A stretch of DNA of 64,000 bases, from positions 1 through 64,000 of the forward strand of contig NZ_JAIPUT010000016.1 in the NCBI RefSeq assembly GCF_020055635.1, written 5' to 3'. The translations under genes and the position numbers were made by a program. Positions 1 to 8,164 of this stretch are shown in pieces. The notes below the pieces were generated by a model, which was not told the DNA's origin, did not search any database, and saw only the letters and a program-made list of their open reading frames with translations. Each line of letters opens with the position of its first letter. Position 1 is the stretch's first letter. The DNA comes from Marivita sp. (GTDB taxonomy: Bacteria > Pseudomonadota > Alphaproteobacteria > Rhodobacterales > Rhodobacteraceae).

Positions 1-455
1 CCGTTGGACAGCAGCGCCACCAGTGCAAAGGCGGCAAAGGCTCCGGCAAAGGCGCCAAGCGACAGCGACAGGCTGCCCGCGCCGATGCCCAGCACGATCA
101 CGCAGACCGCCCCGGTCGACGCACCTGCAGAAACGCCCAGCACGAACGGCTCGGCCAGTGCGTTGCGCAACAGCGCCTGCAGGATCGCCCCGCAGATCGC
201 CAGTCCGGCCCCGGCGAGTGCCGCCACAAGCGCCCGGCTCAGGCGCAGGTTCCAGACGACGCTCTGTTCGATCGGCGCGATTTCGGCGCCGGTCAGACCC
301 AGTTCGTTGGTGACCGACAGGAACACCGTCCCCAAGCCGATGTTGTAATCGCCAATCGCTGTTGCGGCGGCGACGGCGAAGGCAAGGACGATCAGCGACA
401 GGAACAGAAAGAGGGCAAGGCGACCCGCCCCGCCCTCAGAAGCATCAGTCGTCAT
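1..455 (-). CDS. FecCD-family ABC transporter permease (partial, 3' end outside window)
   Basis: Inner-membrane permease of an iron-siderophore, haem or cobalamin type ABC importer. Only the first 151 residues lie in the window. The translated N-terminus has a hydrophobic helix after about 12 residues. It is followed by the family signature region (RLSRALVAALAGAGLAICG, then LQALLRNALAEPF and LGVSAGAS), which is typical of BtuC/FecC permeases. The ATG at 455-453 shares one base with the stop codon of the binding-protein gene (TGATG), so the two are translationally coupled. The substrate cannot be told from the sequence. Confidence 0.85.
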   Translation of the reverse strand, partial: MTTDASEGGAGRLALFLFLSLIVLAFAVAAATAIGDYNIGLGTVFLSVTNELGLTGAEIAPIEQSVVWNLRLSRALVAALAGAGLAICGAILQALLRNALAEPFVLGVSAGASTGAVCVIVLGIGAGSLSLSLGAFAGAFAAFALVALLSN

Positions 456-1462
456 CACGGAAGATCAAGCGCTTTCAGCTGTTCGGCCACCTGCTCGGCA
501 CCGTAAAGCGTGCGGATGCTCGGGTTCATGGCCGCGCCGCTCATGACCACGATGCGCCCGTTGCGAACCGCCTCCATCTGGCTGACGGTCGGATCGGATT
601 GCAGGAATTCGATCTTGTTGTCCGCAGTGTCCAGGTCCCAGCGATTGCGGTCGACCTGTGCCGCAACAAAAACCGTCGGATTGGCGGCCATGATTCCCTC
701 CCAGCCAACGGCCGGCCAGTCCGCCTCGGTGGTGATGGCGTTCGAGCCTCCAAGAATGTCCGCGATGTAACCCGATGGCCCGTTGCCGCCGCCCAAATAG
801 GCGTCGTCGGCGGGCGACGGGCTGGAGAACCAGAACAGGAAGGTCAGGTCTTCGTTTTCGGCAAACTGGGCGCGCAGGGTTGCCTCACGGGCCTTGAAAT
901 CCTCGATCAGCGCGTCACCACGGTCGGCCACGTCAAAGATCCGCGACAGATCCTCGATCTCCTTGTAGAGCAGATCCATGCTCCACAGCGCGTCGCGCGA
1001 ACCGTAGGCATCGCTTGCATCCAGCGTGGTCGAGCAGGCGCTCGGCGAAAGATATGTCGGGATCCCAAGATCCTCGAAATCCGACCGCTTGGCGACCTTG
1101 CTGTCGGGTCCAAGCAGCGTCGTCAGCATGGCGGCCACGAAATCGGGCTGCTTCGAAAGCACGGATTCCAGCGTCGGAAATTCGACGGTGAGAACCTCGA
1201 CCTCGCTGTTGGCCTCCGACACTTCGGGCAGCACCGCATTGGGCCAGAAGGCGGTTGCGGCCATCTGGTCTTCGAGCCCGAGAAGCAACATGATTTCCGC
1301 GCTGTTCTGGCCCAGGGCCACGGCGTTCTGCGGGGCTTGTTCGAAAGTGACGGTCTGACCGCAGTTTTCGATCGTCAGGGGGTAGTTCGTTTCGGCATGG
1401 GCAGCCGCGCCGGAAAACGCCAGCGCAGCGCTTCCCAGTGCCAGGATCGACCTGATTGGCAT
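455..1462 (-). CDS. ABC transporter periplasmic binding protein (iron/cobalamin type)
   Basis: Periplasmic binding protein of the BtuF/FecB class that delivers substrate to the adjacent FecCD permease. The ATG at 1462 opens a clean signal peptide (MPIRSILALG... ending AAAHA) and has an AGGA ribosome site upstream. A longer in-frame reading to 1528 would put charged sequence before the signal and is unlikely. The mature protein begins with the usual CGQTVTFEQAP strand, and NPTVFVAAQ and GAAMNPS appear near the C-terminus. Length about 335 residues, normal for the family. It is the first visible gene of the minus-strand operon. The ligand (ferric siderophore, haem or corrinoid) is unresolved. 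Confidence 0.82.
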   Translation of the reverse strand: MPIRSILALGSAALAFSGAAAHAETNYPLTIENCGQTVTFEQAPQNAVALGQNSAEIMLLLGLEDQMAATAFWPNAVLPEVSEANSEVEVLTVEFPTLESVLSKQPDFVAAMLTTLLGPDSKVAKRSDFEDLGIPTYLSPSACSTTLDASDAYGSRDALWSMDLLYKEIEDLSRIFDVADRGDALIEDFKAREATLRAQFAENEDLTFLFWFSSPSPADDAYLGGGNGPSGYIADILGGSNAITTEADWPAVGWEGIMAANPTVFVAAQVDRNRWDLDTADNKIEFLQSDPTVSQMEAVRNGRIVVMSGAAMNPSIRTLYGAEQVAEQLKALDLP

Positions 1463-1730
1463 CGATGGAATCCTATACTTGAGTGGTTCAGTCGGAAATC
1501 GGCTAAAGACATCTGAAACCAAGTTCAAGACTGTTTTTGTCAGGAATAGGGGAATGAGACGTTTGGTCAGGCACGTCGCACTCCGGAAACGAGTTCCGTT
1601 TACGGTGCGTCCTCATTTGTGCTTTTGGTCGCGGTCCATTTCAAAGCCCTTTTGGCGCCGGCCCGATCGACCGCAACCACCGGTATCCTCGCGCCGCCAT
1701 TTACAGACCTGGAGCTTGGATGGTGCCGGT

Positions 1731-2639
1731 TCAGGCCACCGACAAGATCGCTGTCCCGGTAAGGCTCTCTCCAGGAGTCAGCAAGCGCGGGCCGGTATTG
1801 GTGCCGGCGTTTGCCCGCATTGCCTCAAAGGCGCCGGCAACATGCGATACGGGTTCAAGGCACAGGTAGTCGCTCTTGTGCAGGGCGGCGAGGCAGGTCA
1901 GTTCACGATCACCCATGAGCGTGATGTTGATGCCTTCGCCGATCGACGCTGTCGCCTGCGTCCAGCCGGAAAAATGCCGGGTCTCGCCATCGGGCAACGC
2001 GACCTTCGCGGTGGGACTGCCTTCGAGGTTCGTTTCCAATGGCCCGCCTTGGGCAAACGGCTCCAATTGCCGCACGGCTGCAAGGCCGATCTGTCCATCG
2101 AGAGAAGGTCTGAAATAAGGGTGCCAACCGATTCCACCAGGCATCACGGTGCGCCCTGTATTGGTCAGGGCAAGCCTGACCTTGACGCTGCTTCCATGCA
2201 GTTCGAACCTCTGCGTCGCCATGAAGTCGAAAGGCCAGTCTGTGTCGGCCCTGTATTCGAGTGCCATCTCGATGTATTCAGCCGCCTGATCGGAGACGTG
2301 CCATGGGCGCCGGTGTGCGGGGCCATGCATCACGTCCTTGCCGTTCGTCGTGTTGGGGTTCAGCTTGATCGTGCGCCCCTCGTGTCGAAAGGCCGCGTTC
2401 CGCAACCTGTTGTGAAACGGAAACAGCGGAAACGCACCAGCTTTCGGCCATCTGTCGAGATCAATGAACTCGTCGTCAAGCGGTACCAGCAGATCGCCAT
2501 GATCCATGTGGCGCAGCCGCAGGAGGCGTCCTCCGGCCAGCGGCTGGAAAACCGCCTCTAAAGCGTCGTTGCAGATCACCTGGGGCCGGACGCGCGGGTC
2601 CTGCAAGGTTCCAGGGAGTGACGCTTCGAGAGGCGTCAC
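1731..2639 (-). CDS. aldose 1-epimerase family protein
   Basis: Predicted cytoplasmic aldose mutarotase, 302 residues, interconverting alpha and beta anomers of a sugar or uronic acid. Family hallmarks are visible: FPFHNRLR near residues 73-80, MHG with His105, GWHPYF with candidate catalytic His173, and LEPVSH with candidate catalytic Glu262. The start overlaps the end of the uronate dehydrogenase gene by four bases, so the two are probably cotranslated. The context suggests it supplies the anomer of a hexuronic acid used by the dehydrogenase, which is an inference. Confidence 0.85.
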   Translation of the reverse strand: MTPLEASLPGTLQDPRVRPQVICNDALEAVFQPLAGGRLLRLRHMDHGDLLVPLDDEFIDLDRWPKAGAFPLFPFHNRLRNAAFRHEGRTIKLNPNTTNGKDVMHGPAHRRPWHVSDQAAEYIEMALEYRADTDWPFDFMATQRFELHGSSVKVRLALTNTGRTVMPGGIGWHPYFRPSLDGQIGLAAVRQLEPFAQGGPLETNLEGSPTAKVALPDGETRHFSGWTQATASIGEGINITLMGDRELTCLAALHKSDYLCLEPVSHVAGAFEAMRANAGTNTGPRLLTPGESLTGTAILSVA

Positions 2640-3514
2640 CTCAGGCGACCCCGAAGCGTTCCGTCATGGTCGATGACGCAAAACCGCCCGCCTTGAAAAA
2701 ATTCCGCGATATGTGGCAGGGGCGAAGGCCGCTCCTGTGCATTATCCGGGCCGGCCAGAGACTGAGCGCTGTCAGCCGGGATGTAACCCAGCGCCGCCGC
2801 CGTGCTGTTGTCCAGCCAGCCTGCTTCAACCTGGGATACGCCGAAAACGGTTGTGCAGGTGATGTCCGGATGCTCGAGCCCGATCAGGACCAATTGAGCA
2901 AGGTCCCGTGGGCTAACCCAAATCCTGAGCGCGCGCGCGTCCGTGGGCCGGTCCCCGGCATTGCCGATGCGGATGTTCAATGTGCGGATCCCGAACTTGT
3001 CGAAATAGAGACCAGCTTCCAGCTCGCCCCAGCATTTGCTCAGTCCGTAAAGCGTATCCGGGCGCATCGGGTCGGCATCGGACACGCGTGTCTCGCGCGG
3101 GTAAAAGCCGACCGCATGATTCGAAGAGCCGAAGACGACGCGATCGATTCCATTGCGCCGAGCGGCATCAAGCACGTTATGCGTGCCCAGGACGTTGACG
3201 CGCAGGATGTCTTCGATACCCCGTTCGTTCGGATAGCCGGCCAGATGCACGATGGCATCTACATCTGTCAGACACGCGGCCAGGGCCTCGCCTTCGGATA
3301 TGTCGACCTGATCCCAGGTTTCATTGGCGGCGAGCGGTCCCGGATCCGCGGTATCCACGATCTTGATCGCCGCCACCTTTTCGGTGAGGATCCGGCGTAG
3401 TGCCGTTCCGACCCGACCGGATCCGCCGGTGAGCGCGATCCGCTTTCCCGTCCGATGGATGGCGTGGGACACCTTTTCCGACGGCTTGCGTGGGGATGGA
3501 TTCGAATTCGTCAT
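2636..3514 (-). CDS. udh: uronate dehydrogenase-like NAD-dependent SDR
   Basis: Extended short-chain dehydrogenase, 292 residues, most like hexuronate dehydrogenases that oxidise galacturonate or glucuronate to the aldarolactone with NAD+. It shows the nucleotide loop GGSGRVG (30-36), SSNHAVGFYPR (130-140), the catalytic YGLSK (Tyr156, Lys160), YFDKFGIRTLNIRIGN and GWLDNS, in the order seen in Agrobacterium Udh. The N-terminus is about 25 residues longer than usual. It is divergent from an ABC uptake operon and coupled to an epimerase. Other SDR sugar epimerases or dehydrogenases remain possible, but the SSNH and YFDKFG motifs favour Udh. Confidence 0.8.
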   Translation of the reverse strand: MTNSNPSPRKPSEKVSHAIHRTGKRIALTGGSGRVGTALRRILTEKVAAIKIVDTADPGPLAANETWDQVDISEGEALAACLTDVDAIVHLAGYPNERGIEDILRVNVLGTHNVLDAARRNGIDRVVFGSSNHAVGFYPRETRVSDADPMRPDTLYGLSKCWGELEAGLYFDKFGIRTLNIRIGNAGDRPTDARALRIWVSPRDLAQLVLIGLEHPDITCTTVFGVSQVEAGWLDNSTAAALGYIPADSAQSLAGPDNAQERPSPLPHIAEFFQGGRFCVIDHDGTLRGRLR

Positions 3515-3839
3515 GAACCGGCGCCTTCGAAAGCATCCAGCCCGATGGCCGGGTCACGGTCGAACATCGTCAACACGGGCTTCTGTTCCGAAATAATGTA
3601 CGATACGCTCTTTCGCATTCTGTGTGTTTCTACGCCGCTGACCATTCTCGTTTTTTCCACCATTTCTTGTAGTTCTGAGTTCCCTGACGGAGCGCGTCAG
3701 ACAGGCTAACAATCTCGACCCTCAAAATAATGTACAATCTATATTGAAAAGTGTAAATGTCTGTAATACGGTTTTCATGGGCGCAGCGAGAAGGCGGGTG
3801 GAGCCGTCGGCTGAAGCAGCGCAAACAGGGAGGAAGAGA
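3515..3839. promoter_or_regulatory. divergent control region between udh and the sugar-acid ABC operon
   Basis: This 325-base stretch has no convincing gene. It carries the 5' regions of both divergent units. Two copies of AATAATGTACRAT occur in the same orientation at about 3592-3604 and 3725-3737, in locally AT-rich sequence. They share ATAATGT with the inverted repeat upstream of the hydroxyacid dehydrogenase (15081-15105), so they may be sites for one of the GntR regulators in the window. The strong ribosome site GGGAGGAAGAGA at the right end sets the start of the next gene. Confidence 0.5.
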
Positions 3840-5795
3840 ATGAGACAAGATACTGCATCTGATACGTTCACGCCAAAGGGGCGCGGATTGGCCCGCCTGA
3901 TGCTGGGCGCGGCGATCCTGCCGTTGATGGCCTTTTCCACGGCGGCGCAGGACGCCACCGGCCAGGCACCGTCGCTTGCGGCAATGGTGGACGCGGGCAA
4001 CCTGCCGCCGGTCGCCGAACGCGTTGGCGACGAGCCCGAGGTTGTGAATCCGCTGAACGAGGTCGGCGCCTATGGAGGTGATCTCCGGATCTATCTTCGC
4101 GGCAGCTCGGACCACAATCATATCCTGCGTGTCGTCGGCCCCCAGGGTCTGGTTCGCTGGGATCCGCAATATACCGAGATTGTGCCCAACGTGGCAGAGC
4201 GCGTCGAGGTCACCGAAGGTGGTCGCGTGTTCACGTTCCATCTGCGCGACGGGATGAAGTGGTCGGACGGCGCGCCGTTCACGGCCGATGACGTGATGTT
4301 CAACGTCGAAGACCTGGTGCTGAACGAAGAATTCGCGCCGACACCGCCGCGCTACACGTCGGGCGGCGAGCCGATGCAGGTCGAAAAGCTGGACGATTAT
4401 ACCGTGCGCTTCACCTTCAAGGAACCTTACGGCGACTTCCTTGCCGAGCTTGCCAGCCCGTTGGGGCAGCATCCGGTGCTGTATGCCAAGCATTACTGCT
4501 CGCAGTTCCTGCCCGCCTACAACAGTGACGGTCTGGCCGCGCTCATCGAAGAGAACGGTGCAACGGACTGGCAGAACCTGTTCCTGCAGAAATGTGGCGA
4601 TCTGGAGATTCCTGCGCGTTGGGGCAACCCGGAGCGCCCGACGCTGGACCCCTGGGTCATCAGTGAACCCTATGTCGGCGGGGCCACCCGTGTCGTGATG
4701 ACGCGCAACCCCTATTTCTGGCAGATCGACACCGAGGGCAACCAACTGCCCTATATCGATCAGGTCGTGGCGCCGATCGACCAGGATGTCGAAAGCCTGA
4801 TACTTTCCGTGATGGGCGGCAATGTCGATTTCGGCCTGCGCCACATCGACCCGCCAGCGAACCGTCCGGTGCTGGCACAGAACCGCGAAAAGGGCGACTA
4901 CGACTTCTTCGAAGCCAAGTCCACCGGCGGCACCGACATGTCCATCAGCCTCAACCTGACGCATAAAGACCCTGAAAAGCGGGCTTTGTTCAGGGAAAAG
5001 GATTTCCGGGTTGCGCTTTCTCTCGGCATGGACCGGCAGGAGATCATCGACACGGTCATGCTGGGTCAGGGCGAACCTTGGCAGCAGGGGCCGTTCGAGG
5101 ATCATCCCTACCACCACGAGCAGATCGCAACTCAGTTCCTCGAACATGATCCCGAGCAGGCGAACGCGTTGCTGGACGGGCTTGGGCTGGAACGTGGCGA
5201 AGACGGTATCCGCAGGATGGCCAACGGCGATCCCGTGCGCTTCCAGGTTGACGTCATCCCGACATTCGATCCGACCTGGGTGGACTCGCTTCAGTTGATC
5301 GAGCAGCAATGGGCCGAGATCGGCGTCGACATGGAGATCAATCCCATGGAGCGGACGTTCTTCTACGAGCGGACCTCCAACAGCAACGATCATGACGCCG
5401 CGGTCTGGCGCGCCACGCAAAGCTGGGTTGCTGGCCAAATCCCGCAGATGCTGGTTCCGGTGCACCACGACAGCCGCTACGGCATCGCGTGGAAGGATTG
5501 GTACCTGAGCGGTGGTGAGAAGGGCGAAGAGCCGCCCGCGTCCATCAAGAAGCGTCTTGAGCTTTATGATGCGGCGCGGGGGATGACCGATGCCGAAGAG
5601 CGTCGCCAGGCCATGCTCGAGATTGCACAGATCGCGGCGGACGAGTTCGAAACGATCGGTGTGTCACAGGCGCTCCCGACCTACGGCATCGTCAAGAACG
5701 ACCTGATGAACGTGCCCGAGAGCATGCCGAGCTCCTGGTACTACCCGACGCCTTCGCCGACCTTGCCACAGACGTGGTTCTGGAAAAGCGAATAA
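3840..5795 (+). CDS. SBP family 5 ABC transporter substrate-binding protein
   Basis: Periplasmic solute-binding protein of the oligopeptide/oligosaccharide (family 5) type, 651 residues. The ATG at 3840 follows the ribosome site GGAGGAAGAGA directly. Upstream in-frame starts have none and would bury the signal peptide (which ends FSTAAQ). The mature part shows RVFTFHLRDGMKWSDGAPFTADDV, the family 5 signature. It is longer than DppA/OppA (about 520) and close in size to family 5 proteins that bind oligosaccharides, such as rhizobial alpha-galactoside binders. With uronate genes next door, an acidic oligosaccharide or sugar acid is a reasonable guess. First gene of a coupled importer operon. 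Confidence 0.85.
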   Translation: MRQDTASDTFTPKGRGLARLMLGAAILPLMAFSTAAQDATGQAPSLAAMVDAGNLPPVAERVGDEPEVVNPLNEVGAYGGDLRIYLRGSSDHNHILRVVGPQGLVRWDPQYTEIVPNVAERVEVTEGGRVFTFHLRDGMKWSDGAPFTADDVMFNVEDLVLNEEFAPTPPRYTSGGEPMQVEKLDDYTVRFTFKEPYGDFLAELASPLGQHPVLYAKHYCSQFLPAYNSDGLAALIEENGATDWQNLFLQKCGDLEIPARWGNPERPTLDPWVISEPYVGGATRVVMTRNPYFWQIDTEGNQLPYIDQVVAPIDQDVESLILSVMGGNVDFGLRHIDPPANRPVLAQNREKGDYDFFEAKSTGGTDMSISLNLTHKDPEKRALFREKDFRVALSLGMDRQEIIDTVMLGQGEPWQQGPFEDHPYHHEQIATQFLEHDPEQANALLDGLGLERGEDGIRRMANGDPVRFQVDVIPTFDPTWVDSLQLIEQQWAEIGVDMEINPMERTFFYERTSNSNDHDAAVWRATQSWVAGQIPQMLVPVHHDSRYGIAWKDWYLSGGEKGEEPPASIKKRLELYDAARGMTDAEERRQAMLEIAQIAADEFETIGVSQALPTYGIVKNDLMNVPESMPSSWYYPTPSPTLPQTWFWKSE

Positions 5796-5804
5796 CGTCG
5801 ACCT

Positions 5805-5835
5805 GAGCGGTGCCGCCCCAAGGGTGGCACCGCTC
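5805..5835 (+). terminator. intergenic hairpin after the binding-protein gene
   Basis: Perfect 10-bp inverted repeat GAGCGGTGCC / GGCACCGCTC (5805-5814 and 5826-5835) with an 11-base loop, starting 10 bases after the stop codon. There is no T-run, so it is more likely a partial terminator or mRNA 3'-end stabiliser than a full terminator. Such hairpins let the binding protein be made in excess over the permeases. Confidence 0.55.
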
Positions 5836-6026
5836 CTCCCTCACCAGTTCAAGTATGCACGAGACAGGCTGCGTGAGCAGCAATGGCATGACTTTTCGAG
5901 TTGCTGCCGTGCCTTTCGTGCGCAACCAGTTTGCAGTGCCATTTTCCTTCCCCCTGCCATGCTTGGCAGGTGATCTGACAACGCTGGCTCAATCCGACCA
6001 AAGAGCAAGCAAACAGGGGTCTCTTG

Positions 6027-7013
6027 ATGTTACTTGTCTACATCGCGCGTCGCATTCTCTGGGCAATCCCGCTCTTGTTCGCGGTGTCGCTCATCGCCTT
6101 CGCGCTGATCACCGCACCACCCGGCGATTACCTGACCACCTTCGCTGCCACGCTGGCGCAATCCGGTGACGTGGTTGACGAAGCCCGGCTGGACGCGCTT
6201 CGCGAACGCTACGGCTTCGACCAACCGTTCATCATCCAGTATTTCCGGTGGATCGGGGGCGTGCTTCAGGGCGACTTCGGGATTTCCTTCGAATGGCAGC
6301 AGCCGGTGAGCCAACTGATCTGGGAGCGCATGGCGCTGTCGGTCACGCTCGCGCTGGCGACACTGATGTTCACCTGGGCGATGGCCCTTCCGATCGGAAT
6401 TTACTCGGCCGTCCGAAAGTATTCGATCGGGGATTATTTCTTCACCACCATCGGTTTCATCGGGCTGGCAACGCCGAACTTCCTGTTTGCGCTCGTGCTG
6501 ATGTACGTTGCCGTGGTGCATTTCGGATCGGACGTCTCCGGGCTCTTCTCTGAACAATATCAGGATGCGCCGTGGTCCCTGGCCAAGATGGGTGACCTAG
6601 CCGCACATATCTGGATCCCGGTCATCATCCTTGGCACAAGCGCGACGGCGAGCCTCGTGCGCATCATGCGCGCCAACCTGCTGGATGAACTGCACCGCCC
6701 CTATGTGACGACCGCCCGCGCCAAGGGTCTGTCGGAATGGCGGCTGATCCTGAAATACCCGGTGCGCATCGCCATCAACCCCTTCATCTCGACCATTGGC
6801 TGGGCCTTCCCGCAGCTGATCTCCGGCGCCGTCATCACTGCCTTCGTGCTGTCGCTGCCGACCTCCGGTCCTCTGATGCTGCAAGCGCTGCTGGCGCAGG
6901 ACATGTATCTCGCGGGGGCCTTCATCCTTCTGCTCTGCTGTCTGTCGATCGTGGGCATGCTCGTCTCCGACATCCTGCTCGCGGTGATCGACCCGCGCAT
7001 CCGCTTCCGGTGA
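6027..7013 (+). CDS. ABC transporter permease (OppB/DppB type)
   Basis: Inner-membrane permease of the family 5 importer, about 328 residues with six predicted helices. It opens with the usual YIARRILWAIPLLFAVSLIAF first helix. The cytoplasmic EAA loop is seen as TTARAKGLSEWRLILKYPVRIAINPF, and it ends LLAVIDPRIRFR, as in DppB. A TTG at 6024 is also in frame, but the ATG at 6027 is the simpler start. It lies 231 bases after the binding-protein gene and 5 bases before the partner permease. Confidence 0.9.
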   Translation: MLLVYIARRILWAIPLLFAVSLIAFALITAPPGDYLTTFAATLAQSGDVVDEARLDALRERYGFDQPFIIQYFRWIGGVLQGDFGISFEWQQPVSQLIWERMALSVTLALATLMFTWAMALPIGIYSAVRKYSIGDYFFTTIGFIGLATPNFLFALVLMYVAVVHFGSDVSGLFSEQYQDAPWSLAKMGDLAAHIWIPVIILGTSATASLVRIMRANLLDELHRPYVTTARAKGLSEWRLILKYPVRIAINPFISTIGWAFPQLISGAVITAFVLSLPTSGPLMLQALLAQDMYLAGAFILLLCCLSIVGMLVSDILLAVIDPRIRFR

Positions 7014-7018
7014 TCCAA

Positions 7019-8164
7019 ATGACCACGAAATCCGAAATAGACCCCCGTGCCCTCGAACAATCGCCCGAGGATTTTGCATCCCAGTGGCGGCTGATCTGGC
7101 TGGCCTTCCGCCGCCACAAGCTGGCCATGACAGGCGCGATCATCATCCTTTTGCTCTATGTCATCGGCCTTTTCGCCGAGTTCCTGGCACCCTTTGATCC
7201 AAACGCGACGTCGTCGTCCGACATCTTTCATCCCCCGCAGATGATCCGTTTCATCGACCGGGATGCCGAGGGCGGCTGGTCGTTCAGTCCCCATGTGATC
7301 GCCATGACGATGGAACGGGACTCCTTTACACTGGAGACCAGTTACGCGCTGGACCCGGACAAGAAGATCTATCTGGACTTTTTCGCCAAGGGCGATCCCT
7401 ACGAACTCTGGGGCCTGTTCCCGATGGAGCGTCACTTGCTGACCACCGAAAACCCTGACGAGCATTTCTTTCTTTTCGGCGCGGATCGCCTGGGGCGCGA
7501 CATGCTCAGCCGGACGATCTTCGGGACCCGCGTTTCCATGTCCATCGGCCTGATCGGTGTGAGCCTGAGCCTTGTCCTGGGTCTGATCCTGGGCGGCATC
7601 TCCGGGTTCTACGGCGGCAGGGTCGACATGTTCATCCAGCGGGTCGTCGAGCTTGTGATCTCCTTGCCGACGATTCCCATCTGGCTGGGCCTCAGCGCGG
7701 CATTGCCGCAGGACTGGTCGCCGCTGGCGCGTTATTTCGCGATCACCGTCATCCTGTCGCTTGTCGCGTGGACGGAACTTGCCCGGGTCGTCCGGGGCCG
7801 GTTCCTCGCGCTCAGGACCGAGGATTTCGTCACCGCTGCCCGGCTGGATGGAGGCTCGCGCAAGCGTGTGATCTTCCGGCACATGATGCCCTCGATGGTC
7901 AGCCACATCATCGCCTCGGTCACGCTGGCGATCCCGGTGATGATCATCGCCGAAACGTCGCTGTCCTTCCTTGGCCTCGGCCTGACCCCGCCGATCATCT
8001 CCTGGGGCGTATTGCTGAAAGAGGCGCAGAACATCCGCTCCATTTCCGAGGCGCCGTGGCTGTTCGTGCCGGGCGGTGCGGTTGTCATTGCGGTTCTGGC
8101 GCTGAACTTCCTGGGCGATGGCCTGCGCGACGCGGCTGACCCCTATTCGCAGGACAATCACTGA
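7019..8164 (+). CDS. ABC transporter permease (OppC/DppC type)
   Basis: Second permease subunit, 381 residues. The ATG at 7019 follows the partner's stop closely; upstream in-frame sequence is the DppB gene read in another frame. Helix 1 is KLAMTGAIIILLLYVIGLFAEF. A large periplasmic insert of about 110 residues precedes the conserved FGADRLGRDMLSR motif. The EAA loop reads VTAARLDGGSRKRVIFRHMMPSM. The insert makes it longer than typical DppC (about 300), a form known in importers with large binding proteins. Its stop overlaps the ATPase start (TGATG). Confidence 0.9.
   Translation: MTTKSEIDPRALEQSPEDFASQWRLIWLAFRRHKLAMTGAIIILLLYVIGLFAEFLAPFDPNATSSSDIFHPPQMIRFIDRDAEGGWSFSPHVIAMTMERDSFTLETSYALDPDKKIYLDFFAKGDPYELWGLFPMERHLLTTENPDEHFFLFGADRLGRDMLSRTIFGTRVSMSIGLIGVSLSLVLGLILGGISGFYGGRVDMFIQRVVELVISLPTIPIWLGLSAALPQDWSPLARYFAITVILSLVAWTELARVVRGRFLALRTEDFVTAARLDGGSRKRVIFRHMMPSMVSHIIASVTLAIPVMIIAETSLSFLGLGLTPPIISWGVLLKEAQNIRSISEAPWLFVPGGAVVIAVLALNFLGDGLRDAADPYSQDNH

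Noticed and set aside
1463-1730. possible riboswitch upstream of the iron/cobalamin binding-protein gene
   Set aside because: I looked for cobalamin-box and similar conserved elements and saw none; the gap shows no clear RNA fold.
3630-5468. 612-codon minus-strand open frame
   Set aside because: It lies antisense to the family 5 binding-protein gene, has no domain-like sequence and is rich in Arg/His/Asp, as expected for the opposite strand of GC-rich DNA.
6701-8161. 486-codon minus-strand open frame
   Set aside because: Antisense to two permease genes; composition typical of a shadow frame.
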